A stretch of DNA of 64,000 nt. Source: Halobacteriales archaeon YIM A00010 (lineage in GTDB: Archaea; Halobacteriota; Halobacteria; Halobacteriales; Haloarculaceae). Made by a program: the position numbers and the translations under genes. Shown in pieces: positions 34,100 to 43,237 of this stretch (position 1 is the first letter of the stretch; every line of letters begins with the position of its first letter). Under the pieces are notes generated by a model. The model searched no databases. It saw only the letters and a program-made list of their open reading frames with translations, and was not told the DNA's origin. Location of the stretch: positions 806,001 to 870,000 of the forward strand of contig JAKCFJ010000001.1 in assembly GCA_025041175.1 (NCBI GenBank). Direction: 5' to 3'.

Positions 34100-34510
34100 A
34101 CCCGGATGTCGTCCTCACTCGTAAAATTCTTTCTGTGAATGATATTTCTCCCAATATTCATTCATTAAGCGCATCCGTCTGAACGCCTTTCAGTCCCTGA
34201 CTTTTTTCACTACCGACATGGGTTTTGACGTTCTCGTGCGATTATGGGGCGGCTGCGACACAGAGCGAAGCAGTGCCATGAATTTGAAAAACGGTGCGCT
34301 GACGATGCTGGTGTGGCTGCCGTCGTCATCCCCGGCAGGCGCTCCGAACGTGTTCAGGCCGGTCTCGTCCGTTTTCGTGCGGTGATCGGCAAGTCATCTC
34401 GGGGGGTTTGGGAGTATCTGAACGCTCCGTAAGGAAGGCCGTGCCGACACAACACTGACGCAGTCTTGCGTTCAACAGGACAATCAAACAGGCGAACCCA
34501 CCGAGTTGTG
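34100..34510. other. Spacer with no convincing gene
   Basis: This 411-base gap holds AT-rich promoter-like DNA at its low end (34,120-34,215). A 62-codon plus-strand frame (34244-34432) has no recognisable fold. The short stretch CTTGCGTTCAACAGGACAATC near 34,463 resembles decayed insertion DNA only vaguely. Nothing is firmly supported here. Confidence 0.45.
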
Positions 34511-36157
34511 CTACAGTTCCTCGTCTGTCGGCTCGAGCGGTCCGTCGAGCCTGTCTGTGGCGTCGGCTTCGAGCTTGTACCGCTGGACCTTCCGGGTCGC
34601 GCTCCGGGGGAGTTCCTCGACGAAGAACACCCGCCGCGGGTGAGCGTAGGTGGCGACGCGGTCGAGCACAAACCGCCGGAGTTCCGTCGCGGTGGGAGTG
34701 CTATCGCCGTCGGTGACGACGAACGCCACCGGAGCCTCGCCTTTCACCTCGTGGTCCGTGGCCACGACCGCGGCCTCCGCAACGTCCGGATGGGCGTACA
34801 GGGCGTCCTCGACTTCGGCGGGGTAGACGTTTTCACCGCCGACGATCATCATGTCGTCGGCACGGTCGACGATCCAGAAGTAGCTATCCCGGTCGACGCG
34901 CGCGATGTCCCCGGTGTAAAACCAGCCGTCGTCGTCGAACGCCGCCTCGGTTTTCTCCGGTCGTTCGTGGTAGCCGGCGAACACCTGCGGTCCACGAACG
35001 GCAATCTCGCCGGTGACGCCGTTCTCGAAATTAATTCCTCGATCCACCACAGGCGTGAGATCCTCGGGCGCAACGATCGTCTCGCGGCTGTCTGGATCGG
35101 CCAGCTTCAGCTCAATGTTCGGCACCGGTGGACCGATACAGCCCGCTGCCTTACGAATCCCCCGAGACGGTTCGGTGGTGCCGGCGGGCGCGGTCTCGGT
35201 CATCCCCCAGCCCTCGGTCATCCGGACGTTCCATGCCGATTCGATCTCCTTGCGGGTCGCGTCCGCGAGCGGCGCGGCCGCACAGATGGCCGTCTCCAAC
35301 GAGGAGAGGTCGTACGCGTCGGGCTCCTCCCGGTGGGCGCGGTGCATCATCGTGTACATCGCCGGAACGCCGGCGAACCGCGTGACGTTGTGCTCCTCAA
35401 TGGCCGATAGCATGGGAATCGCTTCGGGACGGGGCTGGAGCACCTGCGTTGCACCCGCGTACAGAAACGTCCCCATGAGCGCGTTCAACGCGTAGATGTG
35501 AAACAGCGGCAGCACGACCAACCCCGTGTCGTCGGGATCGAGCGGTAACCCGCCCGCGTCGTAGGACGCGATCGTCGAAAGCAGGTTTTCGTGGGTGAGC
35601 AACACGCCCTTCGGGTCGCCCGTGGTTCCGCTGGTGTAGGGCTGGCAGGCCACGTCGTCGAACGCCCGCTCGGGACGGTCGAACTCCGTGGATGCCTCCG
35701 CGAGCGCGTGGGAGTAGTTGGTGATCCCCCGGTCCGGATCGCTCACTCCCGGCAGAAACGTCGCGTTCACGCCGCCCGCCTGGGCCAGCTGTTGTGCCTC
35801 CTCCGCGAGTAACGGTGAGGCAATCAGACAGTCGACTCCGGCGTCAGAAAGCACGAACCCGAGCGTTTCGGGATCCATCCGGAGGTTCAGCGGCACCGGG
35901 ATCGTTCCGGCCTTGATCGCCCCGAAGTACGCGCTCGGAAACTGCAGCGTGTTCGGGACGAACAGCCCGACGCGTTCTCCGGGCGTGAGACCGTGCTCGG
36001 TGAGAACGTTCCCAACCCTTCGTGCTGCCGCGTTGAGCTCCGCGAACGACTGCTCGCTGCCCATCCCCACAAACGCCGTCTTCTCCCCGTAGCGGTCTGC
36101 CGCCATTGCCGGAAGGTCGCCCATGTGTTGGAGCGGCTCACCGTCGTAATATTCCAT
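34511..36157 (-). CDS. Acyl-CoA ligase (AMP-forming, long-chain type)
   Basis: 548 residues, the expected size for this adenylate-forming family. It activates a carboxylic acid with ATP and CoA. Motifs: YTSGTTGDPKGVLLTHENLL (AMP-binding P-loop), GWGMTETAPAG (adenine pocket), GWFYTGDIARVDRDSYFWIVDRADDMM (hinge), GGENVYPAEVEDALYAHPDV and the terminal Lys region PRSATRKVQRYKL. N-terminus MEYYDGEPLQHMGDLPAMAA. It feeds the acyl-CoA dehydrogenase, hydratase and cleavage enzymes of the island. Divergent from the carboxyltransferase gene across a 122-base promoter spacer, so the two may be co-regulated. Confidence 0.92.
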   Translation of the reverse strand: MEYYDGEPLQHMGDLPAMAADRYGEKTAFVGMGSEQSFAELNAAARRVGNVLTEHGLTPGERVGLFVPNTLQFPSAYFGAIKAGTIPVPLNLRMDPETLGFVLSDAGVDCLIASPLLAEEAQQLAQAGGVNATFLPGVSDPDRGITNYSHALAEASTEFDRPERAFDDVACQPYTSGTTGDPKGVLLTHENLLSTIASYDAGGLPLDPDDTGLVVLPLFHIYALNALMGTFLYAGATQVLQPRPEAIPMLSAIEEHNVTRFAGVPAMYTMMHRAHREEPDAYDLSSLETAICAAAPLADATRKEIESAWNVRMTEGWGMTETAPAGTTEPSRGIRKAAGCIGPPVPNIELKLADPDSRETIVAPEDLTPVVDRGINFENGVTGEIAVRGPQVFAGYHERPEKTEAAFDDDGWFYTGDIARVDRDSYFWIVDRADDMMIVGGENVYPAEVEDALYAHPDVAEAAVVATDHEVKGEAPVAFVVTDGDSTPTATELRRFVLDRVATYAHPRRVFFVEELPRSATRKVQRYKLEADATDRLDGPLEPTDEEL

Positions 36158-36279
36158 TCTAAATCCATATTATTCTTTTCCATATTAAATGTTGTGTGGA
36201 TCAGGCATCAGATGGAGACGTAGACGGAACGCGCTGTGGTAATGGGTAGTTTGACATTGTGCGGGGACCGAACGTGGGT

Positions 36280-37980
36280 ATGGAGATCGACATCGGTGAC
36301 GACACCGAGGAGGACGTCGCCCGAGCGATCGCGACCGCTGTTGCCGAGCATCTCGGTCAGTCCGTCGAGATCGTCGACAACGACGGCGATTCAGTCGCAG
36401 AGGCCGGTAAAACCGACTGGGACGCCGCGGGCGCGGTGGTAACCGAGCGCGAGGAGCGGCTCCGCGAGGAGATCGAAGGGATCGTCTCGGGGGGACCGGA
36501 GCGCGGCCACGAGAAGATCGAGGCGTTGGGCAAGGCGTTCGTTCGTGACCGGCTCGATCTGATTTTCGACACCATCGAGTACGAGGACGGGACGTTCGCG
36601 CGCCGGACCGACGACGAGCTCCCTGCCGACGGATTGCTCACGGGGATAGCCACCATCGACGGGCGGACGGTGGCCTTCACCGCGAACGACTACACGGTCA
36701 AAGCCGGATCGCTCGGTCAGATGGGCGTCGAGAAGGTGATTCGGATCGAGGAGCGAGCGATGGAGATGGGCGTTCCGATGGTCCGGCTGATCGATTCGAC
36801 GGGGGCGCGGCTCAACGCCGCAGAGCGCGAGCCGGGCGACACCCACATGGGCCGGTACCACGGCGGGAAGATGTTCTACAACCAGTGTCGGCTTTCGGGA
36901 CGGGTGCCACAGATCGGCGTGTTGTACGGCCCGGACATCGCCGGTTCGGCATACACGCCCGTCTTCTGTGATTATCTCGTCATGGTCGACGACATTTCGG
37001 GGATGGCGATCGCCTCGCCGCGGATCGTCGAAGCGATGACCGGCGAGTCCGTCGACATGGAGGGGTTGGGTGGTCCCGACGTTCACGCCACCCAGAGCGG
37101 CAGCGCGGATCTCGTCGCTCCAGACGAGGAGACCGCCGCCGAAACGGTTCGGGAGCTGCTCTCGTATCTGCCACAGAACTACGCCGAGCAGCCACCGACA
37201 CGAGATCCCGTCCCGCCGGCGAAAAATCCGAAGGGACTCGACGCGGTGATTCCCGAGCAGCCGAACAGAGCCTACGACGTTCACGAGACGATCGACCGGC
37301 TCGTCGATCGGGGGTCGTTTCTGGAGCTGATGCCCCGGTTTGCCCCGGAGATCGTGACGGGGTTGGCACGCATCGACGGTCGGCCGGTGGGGATCGTCGC
37401 CAACCAGCCCGACCACGTGAGCGGTGCGATCTTTCCGGACTCGGCCGATAAGGCAGCGGGGTTCGTTTGGACGTGTGACGCCTACAACGTCCCGCTGATC
37501 TATCTGTGTGACACGCCGGGATTCATGATCGGCTCGGCGGTCGAGCGCGAGGGCGTCCTCCGCAAAGGGCGGAAGTTCATCTACGCCACCTCCAACGCCC
37601 AGGTGCCCAAGTTCTGTGTGATCCTCCGGAAGGCCTACGGTGCGGGGATTTACGCGATGTGTGGTCCCTCCTTCGGTCCCGACGCCACGCTCGCGCTTCC
37701 CTCCGCGGAGATCGCGGTGATGGGACCTGACGCCGCCGTGCACGCGCTCTTTGGCGACCAAATCGAGGAAATGGAGGGCGAGGCGCGCGAGCAGTTCATC
37801 GAGAGCGCGAAAGACGAATATCGCAACTACATCGATATCACCGAACAAGCCTCGAAGATGCAGGTCGACGAACTGCTCCCAGCGGGCGATCTCCGATCCC
37901 AGTTGGCGGCGCGGCTGGGAGCGTTTGACACGAAAGAGCGAGACGAACGCCCCCAACACCACGGCACTGTGCTGTTTTGA
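36280..37980 (+). CDS. Acyl-CoA carboxylase beta subunit (carboxyltransferase)
   Basis: 566 residues with two crotonase-like carboxyltransferase domains (about 90-320 and 335-560). GARLNAAEREPGDTHMGRYHGG, GPDIAGSAYTPVFCDYLVMVDD, and later VGIVANQPDHVSGAIFPDSADKAAGFV, FMIGSAVEREGVLRKGRKF and GPSFGPDATLALPSAEIAVMGPDAAVHALFG match the methylcrotonyl/propionyl-CoA carboxylase beta group. It transfers carboxyl from biotin to an acyl-CoA. No biotin carboxylase or biotin carrier gene is near, so those subunits must lie elsewhere. ATG 36280 chosen over a GTG at 36259. Confidence 0.9.
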   Translation: MEIDIGDDTEEDVARAIATAVAEHLGQSVEIVDNDGDSVAEAGKTDWDAAGAVVTEREERLREEIEGIVSGGPERGHEKIEALGKAFVRDRLDLIFDTIEYEDGTFARRTDDELPADGLLTGIATIDGRTVAFTANDYTVKAGSLGQMGVEKVIRIEERAMEMGVPMVRLIDSTGARLNAAEREPGDTHMGRYHGGKMFYNQCRLSGRVPQIGVLYGPDIAGSAYTPVFCDYLVMVDDISGMAIASPRIVEAMTGESVDMEGLGGPDVHATQSGSADLVAPDEETAAETVRELLSYLPQNYAEQPPTRDPVPPAKNPKGLDAVIPEQPNRAYDVHETIDRLVDRGSFLELMPRFAPEIVTGLARIDGRPVGIVANQPDHVSGAIFPDSADKAAGFVWTCDAYNVPLIYLCDTPGFMIGSAVEREGVLRKGRKFIYATSNAQVPKFCVILRKAYGAGIYAMCGPSFGPDATLALPSAEIAVMGPDAAVHALFGDQIEEMEGEAREQFIESAKDEYRNYIDITEQASKMQVDELLPAGDLRSQLAARLGAFDTKERDERPQHHGTVLF

Positions 37981-37983
37981 GTG

Positions 37984-38781
37984 TTACAGCGGGGACGAGG
38001 ATAGCAGCTGACCGCCGTCGACCGTGAGGTAGCTGCCGGTGATGTACGCCGCTGCCGGGCTAGTAAGAAAGAGCACTGCCGGCACGCAGTCTGTGGGTGT
38101 TCCAAAGCGGTCGGCCGGGATCTCATCGAGCAGCTCCCCCGGGAGTTCGCCCCCGGCGGCGTCGGTGACGCCCTCCGTTTCGATGATGCCGGGCGCAATC
38201 GTGTTCGCACGGATCCCGTGGGTTGCCCATTCGCTCGCCACCGTCTGCATCAGGTTGTGGACGCCGGCCTTCCCCGCGCCCGAGTGTGCGTGAAACGGCG
38301 CGCCGTGCTCGCTGTTGGTCGCGCCCATCGACACGATTACGCCGCCGTCGGAGTCGATCATCTGCTCGCCGACGCTCATCGTGCAGTAGGCCGTTCCGTC
38401 GAGGATCGTCCCGACCACGGCCCGCCATCCGTTCGGCGTCAGCGACTCCGTGGGCGTAATGAAGTTCGCACCCGCGTTGTTCACGAGGATGTCGATGCGT
38501 CCGAGCTCCTCGAGAACGGTCTCGGTCATCGCCTCGACGGAGTCGTACTCCCGGACATCGACGGTCGTCGCACACGCCCGTCTGCCCCGCGCTTCGATCT
38601 CTTCCGCGACGGGTGTGAGATGCTCCATCTCCCGGCTAGCGACGGCCACGTCCGCGCCGTGGTCGGCGTAGGCGAGCGCGATCTCCCGCCCGATGCCCGT
38701 GCCACCACCGGTGACGAGCGCCACCGATCCCTCGAACAGATCCGCCCGAAACAGGTCGGTGCTCCGTGATGTCTCGCTCAT
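37984..38781 (-). CDS. SDR oxidoreductase, peroxisomal-DECR2-like 2,4-dienoyl-CoA reductase
   Basis: 265 residues. SVALVTGGGTGIGREIALAYADHGADVAVASR is the NADP(H) Rossmann motif, DILVNNAGANF the SDR core. The usual catalytic Tyr position is not Tyr: FHAHSGAGKAGVHNLMQTVASEW matches the DECR2 group, in which that motif also lacks the classical Tyr. IRANTIAPGIIETEG and GSYLTVDGGQLLS complete the family signature. It would reduce dienoyl-CoA esters from polyunsaturated or branched acids. It overlaps the BKACE gene by 4 bases (ATGA), so the two are co-translated. Confidence 0.82.
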   Translation of the reverse strand: MSETSRSTDLFRADLFEGSVALVTGGGTGIGREIALAYADHGADVAVASREMEHLTPVAEEIEARGRRACATTVDVREYDSVEAMTETVLEELGRIDILVNNAGANFITPTESLTPNGWRAVVGTILDGTAYCTMSVGEQMIDSDGGVIVSMGATNSEHGAPFHAHSGAGKAGVHNLMQTVASEWATHGIRANTIAPGIIETEGVTDAAGGELPGELLDEIPADRFGTPTDCVPAVLFLTSPAAAYITGSYLTVDGGQLLSSSPL

Positions 38782-39662
38782 CGGTCCAACCCCATGATCG
38801 CGCGCGCCTCCTCGGGCGTTGCGGGTTCGCGGCCCACATTGTGCGTCAACTCGGCGGCCTGTTCGACCAGTTCGGCGTTGGTCGCCATCTCGCCGTTCGG
38901 GAGGTGGAAGTTGTCCTCCAGACCGACGCGCACGTTGCCGCCCATCGCAAGCGCCCCCGCGGCGAGCGCCCACTGATCGCGGCTGATGCCGATCACCTGC
39001 CAGTTGGCAGTCTCGGGCAGTTGGCGCACCTGGTGAGCGAGGTTTTCGATCGTGGCCGGAATCCCGCCGAGCACGCCCATGATGAGGCTGAACTGGAGCG
39101 GGGTGGACAGCTCCCCGTTCTGTAGCAGGGGGCGAACGTTGCCGACGTGGCCCGTGTCGAAGCATTCGAGTTCGGGACGGACGCCCGCTTCTTCCATTGC
39201 GGTCACGAACTGCCGGATCTCCCCGAAGGAGTTCTCGAACACCATGTCGAAGACGAACTCCTCTCGGGACTCGGAGTATTTGGCGTAGTTCATCGATCCC
39301 ATGTTCAGCGCGGCGATGTCGGGTTGTACCTCCCGAACGTACTCGATGCGCTCCTCGGGGGGAGCGTGGAGCGCGCCCGTCGAGAAGTTGATCAGGATGT
39401 CCGTTCGGTCCCTGATCTCGTCGTGGATTTCCTGATAAATGTCCGTGTCGTATGTCGGGCTGCCGTTTTCGGTCCGCGCGTGGATGTGGGCGATGGCTGC
39501 CCCCGCTTCCCTGGCGTCCGCGGCGTCCGCGGCGATCTCCTCGGGGGTGTAGGGGATCGCTTCGCACTGATCGCGCGTGGTGAGCGCGCCGGTGAGCGCC
39601 GCGGAGATGATCGCTTTCTCCGGATCGTTGCCCTTGACGGATGCTTGGTCGGTGATCGTCAT
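38778..39662 (-). CDS. Beta-keto acid cleavage enzyme (BKACE, DUF849)
   Basis: 294 residues. It splits a beta-keto acid with acetyl-CoA, giving an acetoacetyl-type product and a new acyl-CoA. KAIISAALTGALTTRDQCEAIPYTPEEIA is the family start. AIAHIHARTENG supplies the two His ligands of the zinc site, LINFSTGAL and MGSMNYAK follow, and PELECFDTGHVG is the late family motif. The substrate is not the classical 3-keto-5-aminohexanoate for sure; the family is broad. ATG 39662 gives a 4-base overlap with the hydratase-like gene. Confidence 0.88.
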   Translation of the reverse strand: MTITDQASVKGNDPEKAIISAALTGALTTRDQCEAIPYTPEEIAADAADAREAGAAIAHIHARTENGSPTYDTDIYQEIHDEIRDRTDILINFSTGALHAPPEERIEYVREVQPDIAALNMGSMNYAKYSESREEFVFDMVFENSFGEIRQFVTAMEEAGVRPELECFDTGHVGNVRPLLQNGELSTPLQFSLIMGVLGGIPATIENLAHQVRQLPETANWQVIGISRDQWALAAGALAMGGNVRVGLEDNFHLPNGEMATNAELVEQAAELTHNVGREPATPEEARAIMGLDR

Positions 39663-40468
39663 TGTCCTCGTTGTTTCCAATCCGGTTGTTCGTTCATCAG
39701 GAAGGCGTTGATCCCTTCCTCGGTGTCCTCGCTCATTGCGACGAGCGCGATGATCTCGCGCATGTACGACAGGGCTTCGTGAAAGCCCATGTCGCGTTGG
39801 GCGTAAAACGACCGCTTGCCCATCTCGATCATCACCGGCGAGGAGGCCGCGAGCTCCTCGACCAGCTCGTCGAGCTCCGACTCGAACTCCCGGCCCGGAA
39901 CCACCTCGCTCGTGAAGCCGATCTCGTGGGCGGTCTCGGCGTCGATCTGCTCGCCCGTGAACAGCAGCTTGAGCGCCCGCTTCTCGTGGACCGTCTGCAC
40001 GATCGGCACGAGCGCTTGGGCCGGAAACAGCCCGACGTCGACCTCGGGGGTGCCGAACGTCGCGTCTTCCGACGCCACGATGATGTCACAGGCCGCCGCG
40101 AGTCCCATGCCGCCCGCGAGGCAGTACCCCTCGACCGCAGCAACGACCAGCGCGCTCGTGTCGATCAACTGCTCCATCAGATCCGCAAGCCCGGCAAACC
40201 CCTCCCGGTAGGCCTGTGGTCCGCCCCCGACGTGGGAGGCCATGCTCTCGAGATCGCCGCCCGAACAGAACGTTCCACCAGCGCCCCGGATGACGACCAC
40301 CCGGGCCGGACCCGCGTTGGCCGCCGCGAGGACGTCGGACAACCCCTCGATGACGGATTCGTTCAGCGCGTTTCGTTCTTCGGGCCGGTCGATGGTCGCC
40401 CTGACCACCACCTCGTCGTCGCTGACGGCGACGGTCAGATCGTCGCCGTCCGGATACGGTTCAGTCAT
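39659..40468 (-). CDS. Crotonase-family protein lacking one catalytic Glu
   Basis: 269 residues. GTFCSGGDLESMASHVGGG is the first oxyanion hole and GYCLAGGMGLAAACDIIVASEDATFGTPEVDVGLFPA the second. Compared with classical enoyl-CoA hydratase (GGGxELA), the first acidic residue is replaced (GGMGLA), while the second (TPEVDV) is kept. Hydration is therefore doubtful; isomerisation, decarboxylation or thioester hydrolysis are alternatives. It is translationally coupled with BKACE and SDR downstream. C-terminal helices YMREIIALVAMSEDTEEGINAF match the trimeric family. Confidence 0.85.
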   Translation of the reverse strand: MTEPYPDGDDLTVAVSDDEVVVRATIDRPEERNALNESVIEGLSDVLAAANAGPARVVVIRGAGGTFCSGGDLESMASHVGGGPQAYREGFAGLADLMEQLIDTSALVVAAVEGYCLAGGMGLAAACDIIVASEDATFGTPEVDVGLFPAQALVPIVQTVHEKRALKLLFTGEQIDAETAHEIGFTSEVVPGREFESELDELVEELAASSPVMIEMGKRSFYAQRDMGFHEALSYMREIIALVAMSEDTEEGINAFLMNEQPDWKQRGQ

Positions 40469-40648
40469 CGATACCCGTCTCCAGCCGCACCTGTTTCGGC
40501 GCGTGTGCTCTGCGGTGGCCCTGTTCCGCGTCCGTCGGCGGGCATCCCCCGCCAGTCGTGTGTTTCGGTCATCGGTGTGATCGTCCGTTTCGGTGTTCCA
40601 CTCGGCACTGGATCATAACTCTAGCCCACTGGATACATGGGAGTTTTT

Positions 40649-40748
40649 ATACTGTCGGCCAGAGCCACAGACGGATTGAGACAGAATATCTATCTGCTGT
40701 TTGGCGGTTCACAGCATCCGATAGTCGATTACCGCTGTCCGACAGTAT
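40649..40748 (-). repeat. Type-1 inverted-repeat element (copy 5, 100 bp, inverted)
   Basis: The ends are ATACTGTCGGCC and GTCCGACAGTAT; the core reads in the opposite direction to the other copies (CAAACAGCAGATAGATATTC on the minus strand). The final T with the following CA makes the TGA stop of the minus-strand crotonase 40748-41539. Confidence 0.88.
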
Positions 40749-41539
40749 CACCGACCCTCGAACTCGGGCTCGTCGTCGGTGACGAACGCCGTGATACCGG
40801 CCGCCAGATCCTCGGTGTCGAGGAGGTGGCCGAACGCCTGTGCTTCGAGTTCGAGACCGCTGTCGAGGTGTTCCCGCCCCTTGTGCATCGCGCGTTTGGT
40901 GTAGCGCTGAGCGATCGGCGGGCCGCTTGCGATGTCGCTCGCAACGTCGAGGGGCTCCTCTTCGAACGCCTCGGGGTTGAACACCGCGTACAGATAGCCG
41001 AACTCGTACATCCGGTCGGCCGAAAAGCGGTCGGCGGTGAACACGACCTGTTTTGCGGCGCTCTCGCCGATCAGCCGCTGGAGCCGCTGGGTGCCGCCCC
41101 ACCCCGGCAGAAGTCCAAGATCGTGCTCGGGAAGCCCGAACTCCGCGTCCGCGCTCGCCACCCGGATGTCGGCGCACATCGACAGCTCCAGCCCCCCGCC
41201 GAGACAGTAGCCGTCGATGGCAGCCACGACCGGGAGATCCGTTTCCCGAAACCGACCAAAAACACGCTGTCCGAGCCGCGAGTGCTCGACGCCCTCCCGG
41301 TGGCCCATCGCACCGGACGACTGAACGTCTGCCCCAGCCGAGAACGCCCGGTCACCGTCCCCGCGCAGCACCACTGCGCGGACCTCTTCGCTCGCTTCGA
41401 GTCGATCGATCGCGCTGTCCAGTTCTTCGAGCATCCGTGCGTTGATGCTGTTCATCGCGTCCGGCCGGTCGAGAACGACGGCACCGAGATGCGCTGCCGG
41501 CTGCTCGATCCGGATGGTCTCGAAGTCCGTTTCACTCAT
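40748..41539 (-). CDS. Enoyl-CoA hydratase/isomerase (crotonase family)
   Basis: 263 residues. It has both oxyanion loops (DRAFSAGADVQSSGA; GYCLGGGLELSMCADIRVASADAEFG) and both catalytic Glu positions: GLELSM, and LPEHDLGLLPGWGGTQRLQRLIG. This is a canonical hydratase, unlike its neighbour 39659-40468. It adds water across an enoyl-CoA double bond, downstream of the acyl-CoA dehydrogenase. ATG 41539 was chosen. Its stop codon overlaps an inverted-repeat element by one base, so the native C-terminus may have been trimmed. Same strand as the BKACE operon, 279 bases upstream of it. Confidence 0.9.
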   Translation of the reverse strand: MSETDFETIRIEQPAAHLGAVVLDRPDAMNSINARMLEELDSAIDRLEASEEVRAVVLRGDGDRAFSAGADVQSSGAMGHREGVEHSRLGQRVFGRFRETDLPVVAAIDGYCLGGGLELSMCADIRVASADAEFGLPEHDLGLLPGWGGTQRLQRLIGESAAKQVVFTADRFSADRMYEFGYLYAVFNPEAFEEEPLDVASDIASGPPIAQRYTKRAMHKGREHLDSGLELEAQAFGHLLDTEDLAAGITAFVTDDEPEFEGR

Positions 41540-41840
41540 CGGTCTGTCCTCTCTGATACCGGTGACCACAGATCGATCGTCCGCGTTCGGTGCTCACCCG
41601 CCGCCGGTCCGTTCGGATCCTGTCGAATACCCATACTGCTCACAGCGATGTTTTCGAGCGTGTGAGATGTGTGTTCATCCTCGAATGGAAGGGTGTTCAA
41701 GTCATCCATCGTCAGCGCTACGATCGTGGCCCGTCGCCCTGTTCTAACGTCGGGCCACGACCTGACGAGGACGTATAGACACAGCTATACATACGGCATG
41801 TGCGCACGTACACCACTGTAACGCCTCGAATGAGTGGCCA
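41540..41840. other. Spacer, no convincing gene
   Basis: This 301-base divergent gap lies between the hydratase (minus) and the phosphate permease (plus). It contains ATAGACACAGCTATACATACG at about 41776, a possible TATA region for the permease. No palindromic element or RNA gene was found. Confidence 0.45.
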
Positions 41841-41897
41841 TTGAAATCGACGCGCGTGACACTACAGCAGTCACCGACGACGCGATGGATCGATAGT

Positions 41898-43237
41898 GTG
41901 GATGGTAGTTACAGAAGTACACCCGTAATACCATTTTGTCGAAGTGGGTTGCTCGCGGTCGGGGTCGTCGTTGCGGTGTTCGTCGGATACAACATCGGCG
42001 GCTCCTCGACGGGCGTTGCGTTCGGTCCCGCCGTCGGAAGCCGGATCGTCGGGAAGGCGACCGCTGCCGGGCTGTTCACGGCGTTCGCGCTGGTGGGCGG
42101 GTGGACCGTCGGCCGAAACGTCATCACGACGATGAGCGAAGGGATCGTTCCCGAAAGCCAGTTCACGCTCGCAGCGAGCATCGTGGTGCTCTTTTTCGCG
42201 GGGGACGCGCTGTTGATCTCGAATTTCTTCGGCGTTCCCGTCTCCACGTCGATGACCGCAGTTGGTGCGATCGTCGGTCTCGGCATCGCAACCGACACAC
42301 TCAACGAGCCGATGATGTTCAGAATCGTTTCGGCGTGGATCCTCGCGCCGCTCGTCGCCTTCTGGGTCGGATTCGTGGTCGGACGGTATCTCTATCCACA
42401 CCTCGACGCGCGGCTTTCGTTCACTAGATTCGAGGAAGGACTGGTCCGACTCGACCGGTCCGGACGGATGCCAATGCCCGTCCTCAACGAACGCGCGAAG
42501 CTACGCGACGTTGGAGGGCCGTGGTCGTCCTCCTCGTCGGGTGTTACAACGCTTTCTCCGCGGGCGCGTCGAACGCGGCCAACGCGATCGCCCCCCTCGT
42601 GGGTAGCGGGTCGATCACCGCCAGCCACGGGATCCTGCTGGCAATCGCAGCGATCGGTCTCGGCGGTTTTACGATCGCCAGACGCACCCTCGATACCGTC
42701 GGGGAGGGGCTGACGGATCTCCCGATACTTGCGGCGATGATCGTTTCACTCATCGGCGCAACGATCATCACGGTGCTTTCGAATTTCGGACTGCCGGCGA
42801 GTCTCGCGGTGAGCATGACCTCCTGCATCATCGGACTCGGCTGGGGACGGTCGAGCCGTCACGTCACTGTCGCTGAGGCGACGAGCACTATGGCCGAGGA
42901 AACACCCGGCGAGGCCGCTCGAATCCCGGTCACACAAACCGGCGTTCCGGACCTGTCGACGGACGCTCTCCTCGCGGAAAGCGCACCCTCCGGATCGGGG
43001 GACGCCCCTGGCCGTGGCCACACCATCGGGGAACTCGCCACCGAACAGCCACCCGATGCAACGGAGATTGATCCAACAACAGTACCACGAATCGGGACGG
43101 AAACTCCCGAGGAACTACTGGACGATACACCTGTAATGTTCGATCGGGTCGCCACCGAGCACGTCGTCTTTCTCTGGTTACTCACACCGACGCTCGCGAC
43201 GATCGGATCGTACGTCGTGTTCGTGCTGCTGCTGTGA
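41898..43237 (+). pseudogene. pit: Inorganic phosphate permease (PiT family) with frameshift
   Basis: Two adjacent frames together form one PiT transporter. The first (41898-about 42505) has VAVFVGYNIGGSSTGVAFGPAVGSRIV, GWTVGRNVITTMSEGIV and SNFFGVPVSTSMTAVGAIVG; the second (about 42506-43237) has LVGCYNAFSAGASNAANAIAPLVGSGSIT, NFGLPASLAVSMTSCIIGLGWG and VFLWLLTPTLATIGSYVVF. The change of frame fits loss of one base near 42500-42511, and rejoined text reads RRWRAVVVLLVG. No clear ATG starts the first part: a GTG (41898) or TTG must be used. A hydrophilic insert of about 100 residues precedes the last helix. It may be a pseudogene, a sequencing error or a split gene. Confidence 0.7.

Noticed and set aside
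34244-34432. 62-codon plus-strand frame in the 34 kb spacer
   Set aside because: Basic, low-information sequence with no domain, no clear promoter and no conserved neighbours.
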